A DNA stretch of 64,000 bases from Avena insularis. Taxonomy: Eukaryota > Streptophyta > Magnoliopsida > Poales > Poaceae. The translations under genes were made by a program, and so were the position numbers. The stretch is taken from the NCBI GenBank assembly GCA_023614405.1, contig CM042689.1:283781533-283845532 (forward strand). The letters run 5' to 3'. This document shows, one piece after another, positions 46,081 to 55,939 of this stretch (the stretch's first letter is position 1; each line of letters begins with the position of its first letter). Below the pieces are notes generated by a model. The model had not been told where the DNA came from. It did no database searches and saw only the letters and a program-made list of their open reading frames with translations.

Positions 46081-47313
46081 CCTTTTCCTCCTCGCAGTGA
46101 CAACGGGCGACGGCGGCATCCTTCTCCTCACCGACCTCCCTTCCTCCCTATCTTCCTCCATCTCTTCCTACCTCCCTCTCTTCCTACCTCCCTCTCTTCC
46201 TACCTTCCTTTCTCTAACCACACCCTTCCTAACACCTCAACGCCGGTGAGGACTAGAGCGGCCAAGGCCTCTCGCACCTCCCTAGGGTGGTAGGTCGTGG
46301 CCACGGCCATGCTCCGGCGAGGTGACACGACGGCGGCGATGCACGGACCCGATTGCTTTTGCAATTCAAAACGAGGGTGTTTTTTGTATTTTTTTTGTTT
46401 TTTGAAAAACACATCCGTGATGCACCCTGTACCCCTACCCGTGGCGCACCTGCCTATCTCGAGATAACCGTAGCGCACCAGGCAGTGCGCTACGGGTAAG
46501 AGATACCCGCAACGCGAGGCTAGTGGCGCACAGCTAGTGCGCCACGGATGCCCTTTTCAGGTGCCCCACGAATGGCCATTTTCCTAGTAGCGTGATCTGG
46601 GTAAGTAGATTAGGGATTCACTTGTGTGACTCTAGATAGATTAAGATTGGGATGCTTAGCTTGAGATTGATGATGTCAACTATTGGTTTGATCCCTAGGG
46701 ATGAACTACTATATTAGATCACTCTAGTTCCTAAGCAAACAAGGCAATCAACAGATAGGAGCAATTCATCAGACAGTAGATCAAGGCAATTCATCTTATC
46801 AAACTAATCAAACTTTTACTAAGGTTACCATCAAGCCTAGATTGAGGTAAGGATGGGTATTTTGAAGAGATTCTGTTTTGAAGTGGGGTAAGGACCTCTT
46901 GGTATTTCTACCAAGATTAGAGTGAAAAGGGTTTTAGGAAAGGTTTTGGAAAAACCTAGGGATAAGAGTAGTTGAAGTTCTGTCTTGAAAACATAAGGAG
47001 ATTCTATCTAGGTCTCCATAGTTTTGTGAATAGAACTAATAAAATAATTTGTTATGGAAAAGTCATCTTGGCTCAAGTTTGAATTGTCGGAACATTTGAG
47101 AATATGGAAGATGAGCCAAGACATCTCTTCTACAAAATAGCTTTTGTCAATTGAGGTTGAGGTAAGGAGTATATTATCTATTACACAAACAATTGTATGA
47201 ACACAAGCAAACAAGTAAGCAAACATTGCAACACTTAATAAGAAAAAGTTTGTGTTCCCCCTGATTTTTGCCTTTTGACAAAAGATCAGGGTTGTTGATA
47301 TTGGGATGTTACA

Positions 47314-47332
47314 GACCTTTTCCCCCTTAAAA
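47314..47332 (-). other. polypurine tract of element B
   Basis: Minus-strand TTTTAAGGGGGAAAAGGTC directly before the LTR start TGTAACATCCC. It fixes the minus orientation. Confidence 0.85.
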
Positions 47333-48594
47333 TAATCTCATCTCTAGATTAGGGAGGAGTAGGGTTGGGTGATAACATTCTCTTTACAATTTCAGTGGTG
47401 GAAATATTAGATGTTAAAAGGTTTTACAACAAACATGCATGGTCAGCTATGGGTCAGAGCTGAGTGGCTTCGGATTGGGCGGTTTAGATGAACCACTACA
47501 AGAGGACCCCTCCTACTGCAACGGATTAATCCGTATCTAAATGTCCATATAGGCGTTGCTAGGGCCTATACCAACGGATAAAGATGCGTTGCGTTTTTGG
47601 GCGTTGCTAGGGTACAATGCAACACATATATGTCTGTTGGTAAGAAGGGCATTGCTAGATAGCAACATATACATGTCTAGCTTAGAAACACCTATATATG
47701 TTGGCACTTCAATGCTAGGTTTGTTCCAAGATGGAGGACACGTTAGACCTAACTTGTGTGACATGGCATTATGACGTGGCAATAGGCCATAAGGCTACAA
47801 CCCATGTTTGGATGCCCATTTAATTTTGGGCCCATGCAAGTTTTTTTCCGGCCAGGTGATTTTGTCTACATGGTCATTTCATTCAATTATACAGTTAGCC
47901 CGCTGCTAGGTTTTGGTCCATTTAACACTATTTTCATTTTAGACCATCTATTTCGTTCCCATCAGATGGCCAATTTTGGCCCACTTAATTCAAAAATTGA
48001 ACGATGTCACTTAATCACACACATATTCACAATTACAGCTCAAAATTAGTTCAAACAAATCAGGGCTAAGGACCAGGAAAATTGTTATCATGTATTCACG
48101 ATTACAATACAAAACTATTACACTCTTTTGTCTCGATGCATCTAAGAATAATACAAATGGCATTGACAGGCTTCAAATCTCCTCGGATGTATCAGCAATG
48201 ATAAGCACCTGCAATTGTTCAGTCATTAGACCGTGGAAGAAACAGTTTCAAAAACTTACATAACAAAATATAACCACTAAACTGATCAGGTTTTTATGTT
48301 GCTGCAATGTATAAAACTGAAAGTCTGCGGCAGGTCACCTGCAATGTTGCTAGAGCAGTCCTCTGTTTTTCCGGCCTATAGGATGCAGGCTGCTGTTGCC
48401 AGCCCTTTTGTCGTTTCTGTCTTTTTTGTTATAATTTCTATTAACATATCAAGCAGCTCACCAGCCAAATTCTTAAAAAGAAAAGAGTCTACCACAGGTT
48501 AGCTAATTGCAGATTTTCATGTACAAGTTAATCGGCGAGTACTGTGCAGTTAGTATCGGCAAGTATTGTGCAGTTAGTTACAGGCAAAATAATA

Positions 48595-48717
48595 CTCCCT
48601 CCAACCCATATTAGTTGACTCAAGTTTGTCTAGATTTATATGTATCTAGTTAAATATCTAGTCTAGATGCATCCGTATCTAGACAAAATTAAGTCAACTA
48701 ATATGAGTCGAAGGGAA
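48595..48717. mobile_element. Stowaway-like MITE (Tc1/mariner)
   Basis: CTCCCTCCAACCCATATTAG at the left and an inverted counterpart (TTCCCTTCGACTCATATTAG) at the right, 123 bp, with TA on both sides (48593-48594, 48718-48719). Extended inner inverted repeats are also visible (TTAGTTGAC; ATCTAGTC). It has typical Stowaway size, termini and target. Confidence 0.88.
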
Positions 48718-48749
48718 TAAGTTATATCTCAGGGAATAAGTTATATCTC

Positions 48750-49640
48750 AGGTAATTGCTCAGATTCTGATGCTCAACCCGTCGGTATTATTTACTTCAC
48801 ACTTCATAAGAGCAAAGATTAGCATATACCAGAGAAAACCTGAGCCAAGTTAGACATGCATTGGAGCTGTAATCAAACGGTAATTGGGCTTCTTGGATTA
48901 GATGTAGAGGACCGTCGCTCCTACTCCTTTGTCGAACACGCAGTGTAGATGACAAACAGTCGTGAATGCCCTGCTTAACGAGGAATCAGCGACTATATCA
49001 AACAAAAATTGGCAAAGAAGTAAATGAGCAGAGAACGCTCCACGGAGATAAGTGCCGGCTCGTGCCCTGAACTATAACCATCTAGGCTTCGTCGTGCCTA
49101 TCGTCAGCTCAACTACCGGAAAGGAGATAAAATAAGATGTCAATACGGAAATACAAAAGCGAGATCATGGGGAAGATGGGAGAAAGGAAAGAACTTCACC
49201 GGATGCTATCAAGGCCGAAGACTTCGCATAGACGCCATCGAGAGAGAAACCGCGTGCATCCGCAGATCCACTGACATCTTCACATGCGCAGATCTCGGAG
49301 AGAGTGAGACCTATTCACATACGTAGATCTCAGAGAGAGAACAACAACGTAGGGACCTGAAGCACAAATAGGTAGACTGAAAGGGGAATAAAGATCTCAC
49401 GATTTGGTTGATCCCACGAAAATCAGCCTTCGGGCTCCGGTGCGGCAACGGGAGCAAGACGTGGCCGAGACCCAAGAGTCCCCAACAGCGACGGGAGCTT
49501 CTTTTTTTTTTGAGGGAACGCCGGGAGCTTCTTGGTTGTTGGGCGGTCAACGAGGCGGCGCGATGTGTAATAAGATCGTGGTTGGCGAAGATGACTGTGG
49601 GGAGGTCAGATCTGGCGGCCGCCGGCCAGATTGGTAGATC
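48750..49640. other. possible captured host sequence inside the class II element
   Basis: Unlike the subterminal regions, this part has gene-like composition with CAGATCTC-type direct repeats near 49285-49340 and a GC-rich stretch at 49400-49630. No domain was recognised and no intact ORF is convincing. Origin from a host gene 5' region is only a guess. Confidence 0.3.
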
Positions 49641-50009
49641 GGGACGGTTGGAGAAATAAGTTCCTTGTAAAACGCGATTGTTATGGTCTATGGGAGTAGA
49701 TAAATACCGACTAGCATAACCTCTGGTCCCACTCGCAGGAATGATGAATCTTTCATTCGCGCGCCTGAGAGTTTGTATTTTCAGTCATGCACGGAATATA
49801 CAAAATTGCAACATCTGAATTGCTACACCTTCTATCTGTTGCACTTTATATAAAGGCACAACGGATGCATTCAGCTATACCTCTTATATGTTGTACAACG
49901 GATGCACACAGCAATATGTGTATGCGTATCTACCATAAAAATTGACAACACATGTTTAGAGCGTTGCAGAGTATGTATTGCTATATAATGGGTGTTCTTG
50001 TAACAAGTG

Positions 50010-52767
50010 GAAAAGATGCAATCTTTTCCCCTTAGGACGATTCTAGGTAGGTTTATCATAGAATCCATTCTTCTTCGAGAAGCGAGATGATGAGTTGAGC
50101 CTTCGTCAATCCCTTCCTGCTGAAGTCAGCCTTTCTGCCTTCTTTTTCTTGAAATGCCGGGAGTGTTGGTTGGATGGTCGACTCTACGATGGAGAACTTT
50201 CCCGAAGTTTCTTTTGAATTTGGATTAGTGTCGATTATTGTCCTTTAGGAAGAGTCCACGATTATGATTTAGAGAGTGGTTTTCACATAATAAGGACTAG
50301 GGTTAGACTCCAGGGTTTTACCTGGTTTTGGGGCGGAAAGACGTAGTCTTTCCCCCTTAGAGCGACACTAGGGGTGCTTGGTGGAATCGCAGACTTCCTT
50401 TATTGGAGTCGTAGGATGATGCTGGGGAATGGCGTTGCACCTATCATCTGGAGAGGGAAATCTTCTGTCGTCCTTGTATATGTCGTTTCAGGATAGGCGT
50501 CGATGTCACTTCTTGAGGTAATAGTCATAGCAGGAAGGGCGTTTAACTATCTTCCTAGTAGTTCATTCTGGGCTAGTTAGGGGTCTGATATGTTGGAGGA
50601 TGTCATATGCGATTGACGGCTAAGGCGGTCTTATAAGATGGGGTCATTTCGGGCTGAGTCTGATGCCACGTCATGGGTAAAACACGTAGATGTGAGCTCA
50701 GACTAGCATATCATCAAAATGGGTTCATGCATAGATTAACATGTCTGTGCCAGCCAATGGCGAGGGTACTTGAACATTACAGAATTGGTCTAAACTGCCA
50801 GGTGTCGGAGCACTTTGAGTTTTAGAAAAAAAGTTTGGGGACGATACATAACTCTATCCTATGATGAATAGGTGAGTTTTCGGGTGCAAAACACAACTCC
50901 AAGGGAACTTCTTGAGTCTTGCCGCCATTTTGGGGTTCGAGGTTTCTCCTCAAGAAGTGTCTTCTCAGAGGAAGAGGAGGTTCTGGGGATAGTGGCTTCC
51001 TGATTCTTCTGGTTCGAGGGGCTCGTGGTATCTTGTACTCCTTAGGTACCGAATCCTGGTGTGTTGTAGGAACTTGTAGCTTCGGGGCCAAACGCTGCTT
51101 GGTGGGGCAATTTCGGGAGATGTGGCCCAGTTGTCTGCAGATGAAACAAACTTGTTGCTCGGTCTAGGGTTCTCCTTGGGCTTTCTTCAAAGTTTGGGGA
51201 CACTCTCGCCTGAAATGACCCGGTTGGTCATATGCGAAGTAGGTACCTTTCTTGGATCATCCACCTCTTGATGACCTCCCGATGTTAACACATGGGAGTT
51301 GATGGGCCTTGCCAATCAGGAGGTATATGGGGAAGTTGGCCGGGACATGGTCTTGACCTTCATAGAGGAAACGTGTGACTAGCTATGTTGGACAAACCGC
51401 AGGAGGATGGAAGACTCCATAGTTTGGGCAATTGCCAAGGCACTGGCTTGGTGTCCTTCTTCTCCGCAGCGGCTGCAGGCTTTCTTCGGGCCTTTGAGCT
51501 TCATGGCCATACTTAGGAAGTTCTCGGGGTGATAATCCTTCTGGCTACGGAGGTAAATTGTGGTAAGGGATTAGTACAATGGGTTATAGAAGTAAGGGGG
51601 TTACTAAGGTTGGCAACAAGAGGGTCCAACATGGTTTTAGGTTAGTAATGGGGTTAAGCATGTGGATGCAGATTCATCAGGGTATACAATTAGTATGAGA
51701 AGCAGGTATGGCTTTCATTCCCTTTGAAAATGAGTGGAAAGACACAGTCTTTCCACCTTAGAGCTTTACTTGGGATCGTCTGGGCTGGGGTAGATCCTTA
51801 GTCTTGGAGAAAAGGTGTGACATTTGAATTGAGGTCTTCGAGTGACGCCTTATTGTGACTACCTTGTTATGGTGGTTACCTAACGAAGCCGTAAGGGTTA
51901 GCTCGGGGTAGTTTATTGATTAGCGACGCTTCTTCTTGGTCATTAATCGAGGTGGAGGCATTTAGCTTTAGCGAGGATGTCATATCTTGACTCTCTGTGT
52001 TGCTTCGGTTCGCATATGGAGTAGACTCGTTGTCTTCGGGAAATCCTTGTCTTCGGGATTTTTGGTCGTTTGGTTATGGAGAGGAATTCCCGTTGATTCG
52101 GTAGAGGGTTGAATAGGGTTGTTTCCCTTTTCAGGCAATTAGAACTAAGGAACGAGTAGGGGTTGTTGTGGATTTATTTAGGTGGCCATCCTTCTGAGGA
52201 GAGGTTTCAGTTTATGGGATGAGGAGGGTTGGCATCGGAATACACCATTAAGGTGGTCTAAGCTTTAGGATCGGATGATCCGAGGCAGACAAGAAACACA
52301 CTCCAAGCATCATATAAGCACATGACAAGCAAACATAGCGTACCATAGGTATCAAGTGGTGACTACACGCCATAAGGGGATTACTATATTAGAGATGATA
52401 ATCCTCAGCACGGATGTTACGAGGGTCTTGACTTCTGTCTGGCCATCTGGGTTCATTGATGCCATTCTTGATCCTTTGAGGCGATGAAGGACTCCGTTGG
52501 TAGGGCGATCTTGTAGTGTCTTTCATCGTTGGTAGACCATTTGGTTTGCTTGTCTCGGTGTCTCTTCATTTCGGGATCTTCGTCTTCATAGTCTCCTAGT
52601 CAGACTTTGTTTTTGAAAACGGAGCATTTGAAGTAGACGAGATATAGAGTAATCCATTTTAAAATAGTTTAAGTCAGAGAAGGTAGGATAAGAAATCTTT
52701 CGAAAATCTTTTGAGAAAGTAGTTTTTGAAAGTCAGTGTTTTTGGAAATAGGGGTTGTCCTGTCTAA
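50010..52767 (-). other. element B internal domain
   Basis: Co-linear with the element A internal domain in the blocks 50505-50730 and 52368-52767. It contains gag zinc-knuckle relics and palindromic GGAAAGAC modules, but no protease, RT or integrase motifs. Together with 47333-47493 it gives an internal domain of about 2.9 kb. The CACTA at 52768 cuts it shortly before the expected PBS. Confidence 0.65.
51106..51477 (-). pseudogene. gag nucleocapsid relic with three zinc knuckles
   Basis: Three CCHC boxes occur on the minus strand: CSRCGEEGH at ~51440-51477 (last Cys not in place), YFAYDQPGHFRREC at 51200-51241 (both leading Cys read as Tyr, fitting TGC to TAC transitions) and an intact CFICRQLGHISRNC at 51106-51148. 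CCHC knuckles bind RNA in retroelement Gag. Pieces are in different frames. This is the only recognisable coding feature of the A/B family and makes it gypsy- or copia-derived rather than a pure repeat. Gypsy is more likely from the multiple knuckles. Confidence 0.75.
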
Positions 52768-53060
52768 CAATACTAGGAAAACAACAGTTAGTGGCGCACC
52801 TGAAAAGATCATCTGTGGCGCACTAGCAGTGCGCCACGTGCCTTGCGCTACGGCTATCTCCCAGCCGTGGCGCACTGCCTAGTGCTACACGGTTGTGTCG
52901 ATATAGGCATAACGCACCTGCTAGTGCGCCACGGCTATGTGGGCAGGTGCGCTACGCGTAGGATCTTCTGTGGCGTACTTCCCAGTGCGCCACTAAGCTT
53001 CTATAGTGCGCTTTAGGTGTAGTGTGCCACAGAAGGTAGATCATGTGCGCCATAGGTGTG
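52768..53060. repeat. CACTA left subterminal repeat region
   Basis: At least eight copies of a GTGCGCTAC / GTGGCGCAC-type motif in both orientations, several as head-to-head pairs such as GGCGCACTAGCAGTGCGCC. In En/Spm elements such repeats bind the accessory transposition protein (family knowledge). Confidence 0.85.
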
Positions 53061-53339
53061 TTTTTTTTTAATTTCCGAGCCAGATTATATACAATACAGA
53101 TTATATACAATATTACAGCAGATATACACACACAGATACAAGATATACAATTATATATATAAATACACAATATCAAAAACAAGATTGAAACAAATACATA
53201 TAGATAAGTCTCATACATGAATACATAGTATAAGTTACATTGTTTCGATCAAGTTACAAAGTAGTAGTTGGTGACATGCGAATATATGTGTCGATCGAAC
53301 AAGTTAGAGCTCGGAAGCTCGCCTAGACATCTAAACTAG

Positions 53340-53591
53340 CTAGACACAAACGCGGGATAAACAACCAAAGAAGATAAGCATGATCACCGCCGCAACGAAG
53401 GTGTAGGTCTTCATCCGGTTCCTTGTCGTCCTAACTCCCGCTAGATACCGCGTGTATCTAACTTCCACCTCCGCCATAGTGTTGTACCCTTTGTAGCTAT
53501 TTCCGCTGAAATGGTGCACCTGTCTCCGGCAGTCTTCCCAATCATCGTAGACTCCGGGAACCCGTCCCTTGTACACGATGTACCACGTCAT
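53340..53591 (-). CDS. stand-alone RNase H1-type hybrid-binding domain with C-terminal membrane helix
   Basis: An intact 83-codon ORF. Residues 3-52 (WYIVYKGRVPGVYDDW, then CRRQVHHFSGNSYKGY and TMAEVEVRYTRYLAG) match the small RNase H1 N-terminal fold, also called the caulimovirus viroplasmin-type domain (PF01693). It binds RNA:DNA hybrids or dsRNA. The aromatic, Gly and Lys residues of that fold are in place, but no RNase H catalytic domain follows. Residues 62-78 (TYTFVAAVIMLIFFGCL) form a hydrophobic segment that could anchor the protein in a membrane. A TTGTAG before the ATG could be a splice acceptor, so upstream exons are possible. The ORF is free of stops, unlike the other genes of this element. 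Its function within a CACTA is unknown. Confidence 0.7.
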   Translation of the reverse strand: MTWYIVYKGRVPGVYDDWEDCRRQVHHFSGNSYKGYNTMAEVEVRYTRYLAGVRTTRNRMKTYTFVAAVIMLIFFGCLSRVCV

Positions 53592-53706
53592 CTACAAGTT
53601 GACAATAATAATTAACCGGTGATTGAAAAAACATGTATAATTAAAGTCGCATATGAAGATACACTTATAGAAAGTACTCCTAAATCAAAAAGAGCAAACT
53701 CAAAAA

Positions 53707-55080
53707 GCATGCCTCATATATAACTAGGTTGTTCGACACAGGAATATGCTACGATGGAACCGTCCGCCAAGTAGGATGCACAACACCTGGACCTATGCAT
53801 AGCACAAGGCGGACAATCCCATCACAGCACATTCACATATATAGTGTGCCACGACATTTCAATCATCGGGATTCTCGAAAAATACCAAAGTAACTCGAAA
53901 AGCATGCCTCATATATAACTAGGTTGTTGGACACAGGAATATGCTACGATGGAACCGTACGCCAAGTAGGATGCACAACACCTGGACTTGTGCATAGCAC
54001 AAGGCGTACAATCCCATCGCAGCACATTCACATATATAGTGTGCCACGACATTTCAATCATCAACATTATTCTCGAAAAACACCAAAGTAACTCAAAAAG
54101 AATGCCTCATATGTAACTAGCTAGGTCGCTGGACACAGGAATATGCTACGATGGAAGTGTTCGCCAAGTAGGATGCACAACACCTGTACATGTGCATAGC
54201 ACAAGGCGAACAATCCCATCGTAGCACATTCACATATATAGTGTGCCACGACATTTCAATCATCGGCAATATTCTCGAAAAAGACCAAAGTAGCTCGAAA
54301 AGAATGCCTCATAGATAACTAGCTAGGTCGTTGGACACAGGAATATGCTATGACGGAACGGTTAGCCAAGTAGGATCCACAATTCCTGGACTTGTGCATA
54401 TCACAAGGCTAACTATCCCGTCATAGCACATTCACATATATATTGTGCCACGACATTTCAATCATCGGCATATTCTCGAAAAAGACAAAAATAACTCGAA
54501 AAGAATGCCTCATATATATACATAGGTTGTTGGACACAGGAATATGCTATGATGGAACCGTGAGCCAAGTAGGATGCATAAGACCTGGACTTGTGCATAT
54601 CACAAGGCTCACAATCCCATCATAGCACATTCACATATATAGTGTGCCACGACATTTCAATCATCGACATTATTCTCGAAAAAGACAAAAATAACTCGAA
54701 AAGAATGCCTCAAATATATACATAGGTCGTTGGACACACGAATATGCTATGACAGAACAGTCAGCCAAGTAGGATGCACAATTCCTGGACTTGTGCATAT
54801 CACAAGTCTAACTATCCCTTCGTAGCACATTCACATATATATTGTGCCACGACATTTCAATCATCGGCATTATTCTCGAAAAAGACAAAAATAACTCGAA
54901 AAGAATGCCTCATATATATACATAGGTCGTTGGACATAGGAATATGCTACGATGGAACGGTGAGCCAAGTAGGATGCACAAGACCTGGACTTGTGCATAT
55001 CACAAGGCTCACAATCCCATCGTAGCACATTCACATATATAGTGTGCCATGACATTTCAATCATCAGCATTATTCTCGAA
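53707..55080. repeat. tandem array of seven ~200-bp units, each with an 83-nt inverted repeat
   Basis: Units begin at 53707, 53902, 54100, 54302, 54503, 54703 and 54903 (spacing 195-202 bp). Each contains a foldback of exactly 83 nt at 53747, 53942, 54144, 54346, 54545, 54745 and 54945. Outer arms read CTACGATGG...CCATCGTAG or variants, and second arms such as GTGAGCC...GGCTCAC flank a loop with its own TGCACA/TGTGCA pairing. Arm differences between units are matched by complementary differences in the other arm in most units. The array lies between the second CACTA gene and the HBD ORF, directly upstream of the latter. Confidence 0.92.
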
Positions 55081-55848
55081 AAAAGAGTAAGGAAAAAAAG
55101 AAGGACCAAAGTGAGCAAAGGACCAAAGAGTAAGCAAAAAAACCAAGCATTGATTGATATATAATAATAAGCCAAATAAGTAAGCGATGATTCATAAACC
55201 TAATAAGATATGTATAGTAGCATGTACACTTGTCCACACACACACAAAGGTAATTTATAATTTGTAAGTACAACTAGGCCAACATCAAGCCTTCTGGCTC
55301 GGCTTAGGGAACGGGAGTACGCCTTGTCTCGTCATGAACTTCCTATAGTCACCCTGCATCTCTAGGCGATCTTCTATGTCACGGTTATTCGGGATATTTC
55401 CTCCATAGAAGATCCCCCCGAAGTCATGACATCACGAAAGATGATTGCCTCAAACTGCTGCTGGATGCGATACATCTCTTGTCTAATATCTGAATCATTG
55501 ATCTTGGCCTTTGCTTCGGCCCACTATTTGAGATGATCTGGCAGCGTAGAATTCTGCTGGTCAAGTAGGAACGCCCTCATGTGATGGAGTGCGTAGTAGG
55601 CTTCCTTCTTACTGTTTTCCGGCTGCTTCACGCAGGGGAACTCCGTTACGTGGTTGAAGACGTGCCAGCTGAACTTGACCTTCGTACGCACGAAGGTGGT
55701 GCCTTCCGTCGAGGCAAAGCCAGTGAGAGCATCATCCATAACTTCCTTGATCTTGTCGTAGTTTTTCTTCTTTTCTAGACTCCCCGAGTCGAAATACATG
55801 GCGTGGGAATGCTTCGGCGATAAGGAGATGAGCGTGCAGTGTTCATCT

Positions 55849-55939
55849 CTGCGCAAAAAATTCAAATGGAATGTGTTGGAAAAAGAATGATGATGATCTA
55901 ATAAAGCCAATCGACGGTGGCGAGTGAATAACTACTTAC
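55849..55939 (-). other. intron of the CACTA second gene
   Basis: Donor GA|GTAAGT at 55939 and acceptor TTTTGCGCAG|A ending at 55849. Joining the two flanks keeps the frame (YFP followed by EDEHCTL) and completes the Ulp1-like domain. Confidence 0.75.

Larger units (their letters stand above)
45056..46595. mobile_element. non-autonomous CACTA element (1534 bp) with 3-bp TSD
   Basis: The element proper is 45059-46592. It starts CACTACTAGGAAAATGGC; the right end read inverted is CGCTACTAGGAAAATGGC, one mismatch. TGA flanks both sides (45056-45058, 46593-46595). Both ends are packed with GTAGCGCAC/GTGCGCTAC subterminal repeats, often as inverted pairs (for example around 45295-45325). The middle is a C/T-rich stretch with imperfect 57-bp repeats. 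It encodes no transposase. Its ends match the large CACTA at 52768, the likely source family of transposase. Confidence 0.92.
39710..47313 (-). repeat. element B 3' LTR (~6.07 kb without the nested CACTA)
   Basis: It starts (minus) TGTAACATCCC at 47313 and ends GGGTCCCACA at 39710. It is homologous to the split LTR of element A along its length but clearly diverged, so A and B are separate old insertions or subfamilies. A polypurine tract lies directly on the 47314 side, so this is the 3' LTR and the internal domain lies to the right. Removing the CACTA at 45059-46592 and the duplicated TGA leaves 6067 bp. No conserved ORF was found. Confidence 0.85.
47494..50009. mobile_element. class II (CACTA-like) element, ~2.5 kb, ends approximate
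   Basis: The left end is CACTACAAGAGGACCCC. The right end read inverted gives a similar ACAAGAACACCC preceded by CACTTGTT, so the terminal repeat is imperfect. Both ends carry repeated GCGTTGC and CAACGGAT motifs (47560-47650 and 49855-49990), as expected for subterminal repeats. No transposase is encoded. The flanks do not show a clean 3-bp duplication (AAC versus GAA/AGT), so the exact ends are uncertain. It interrupts the element B internal domain and carries a Stowaway MITE. Confidence 0.55.

Noticed and set aside
45811..46293. 160-codon plus ORF and overlapping minus ORFs in the small CACTA
   Set aside because: Translation of a pure pyrimidine tract and GC repeats. Every frame is open, and no domain was seen.
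49311..49659. short overlapping ORFs in the 2.5 kb class II element
   Set aside because: They are mutually overlapping on both strands, around a poly-T run, with no domain.
53707..55080. CRISPR-like array (regular repeats and spacers)
   Set aside because: Repeats of ~200 bp with no unique spacers in a plant transposon. The units are simple tandem copies with foldbacks.
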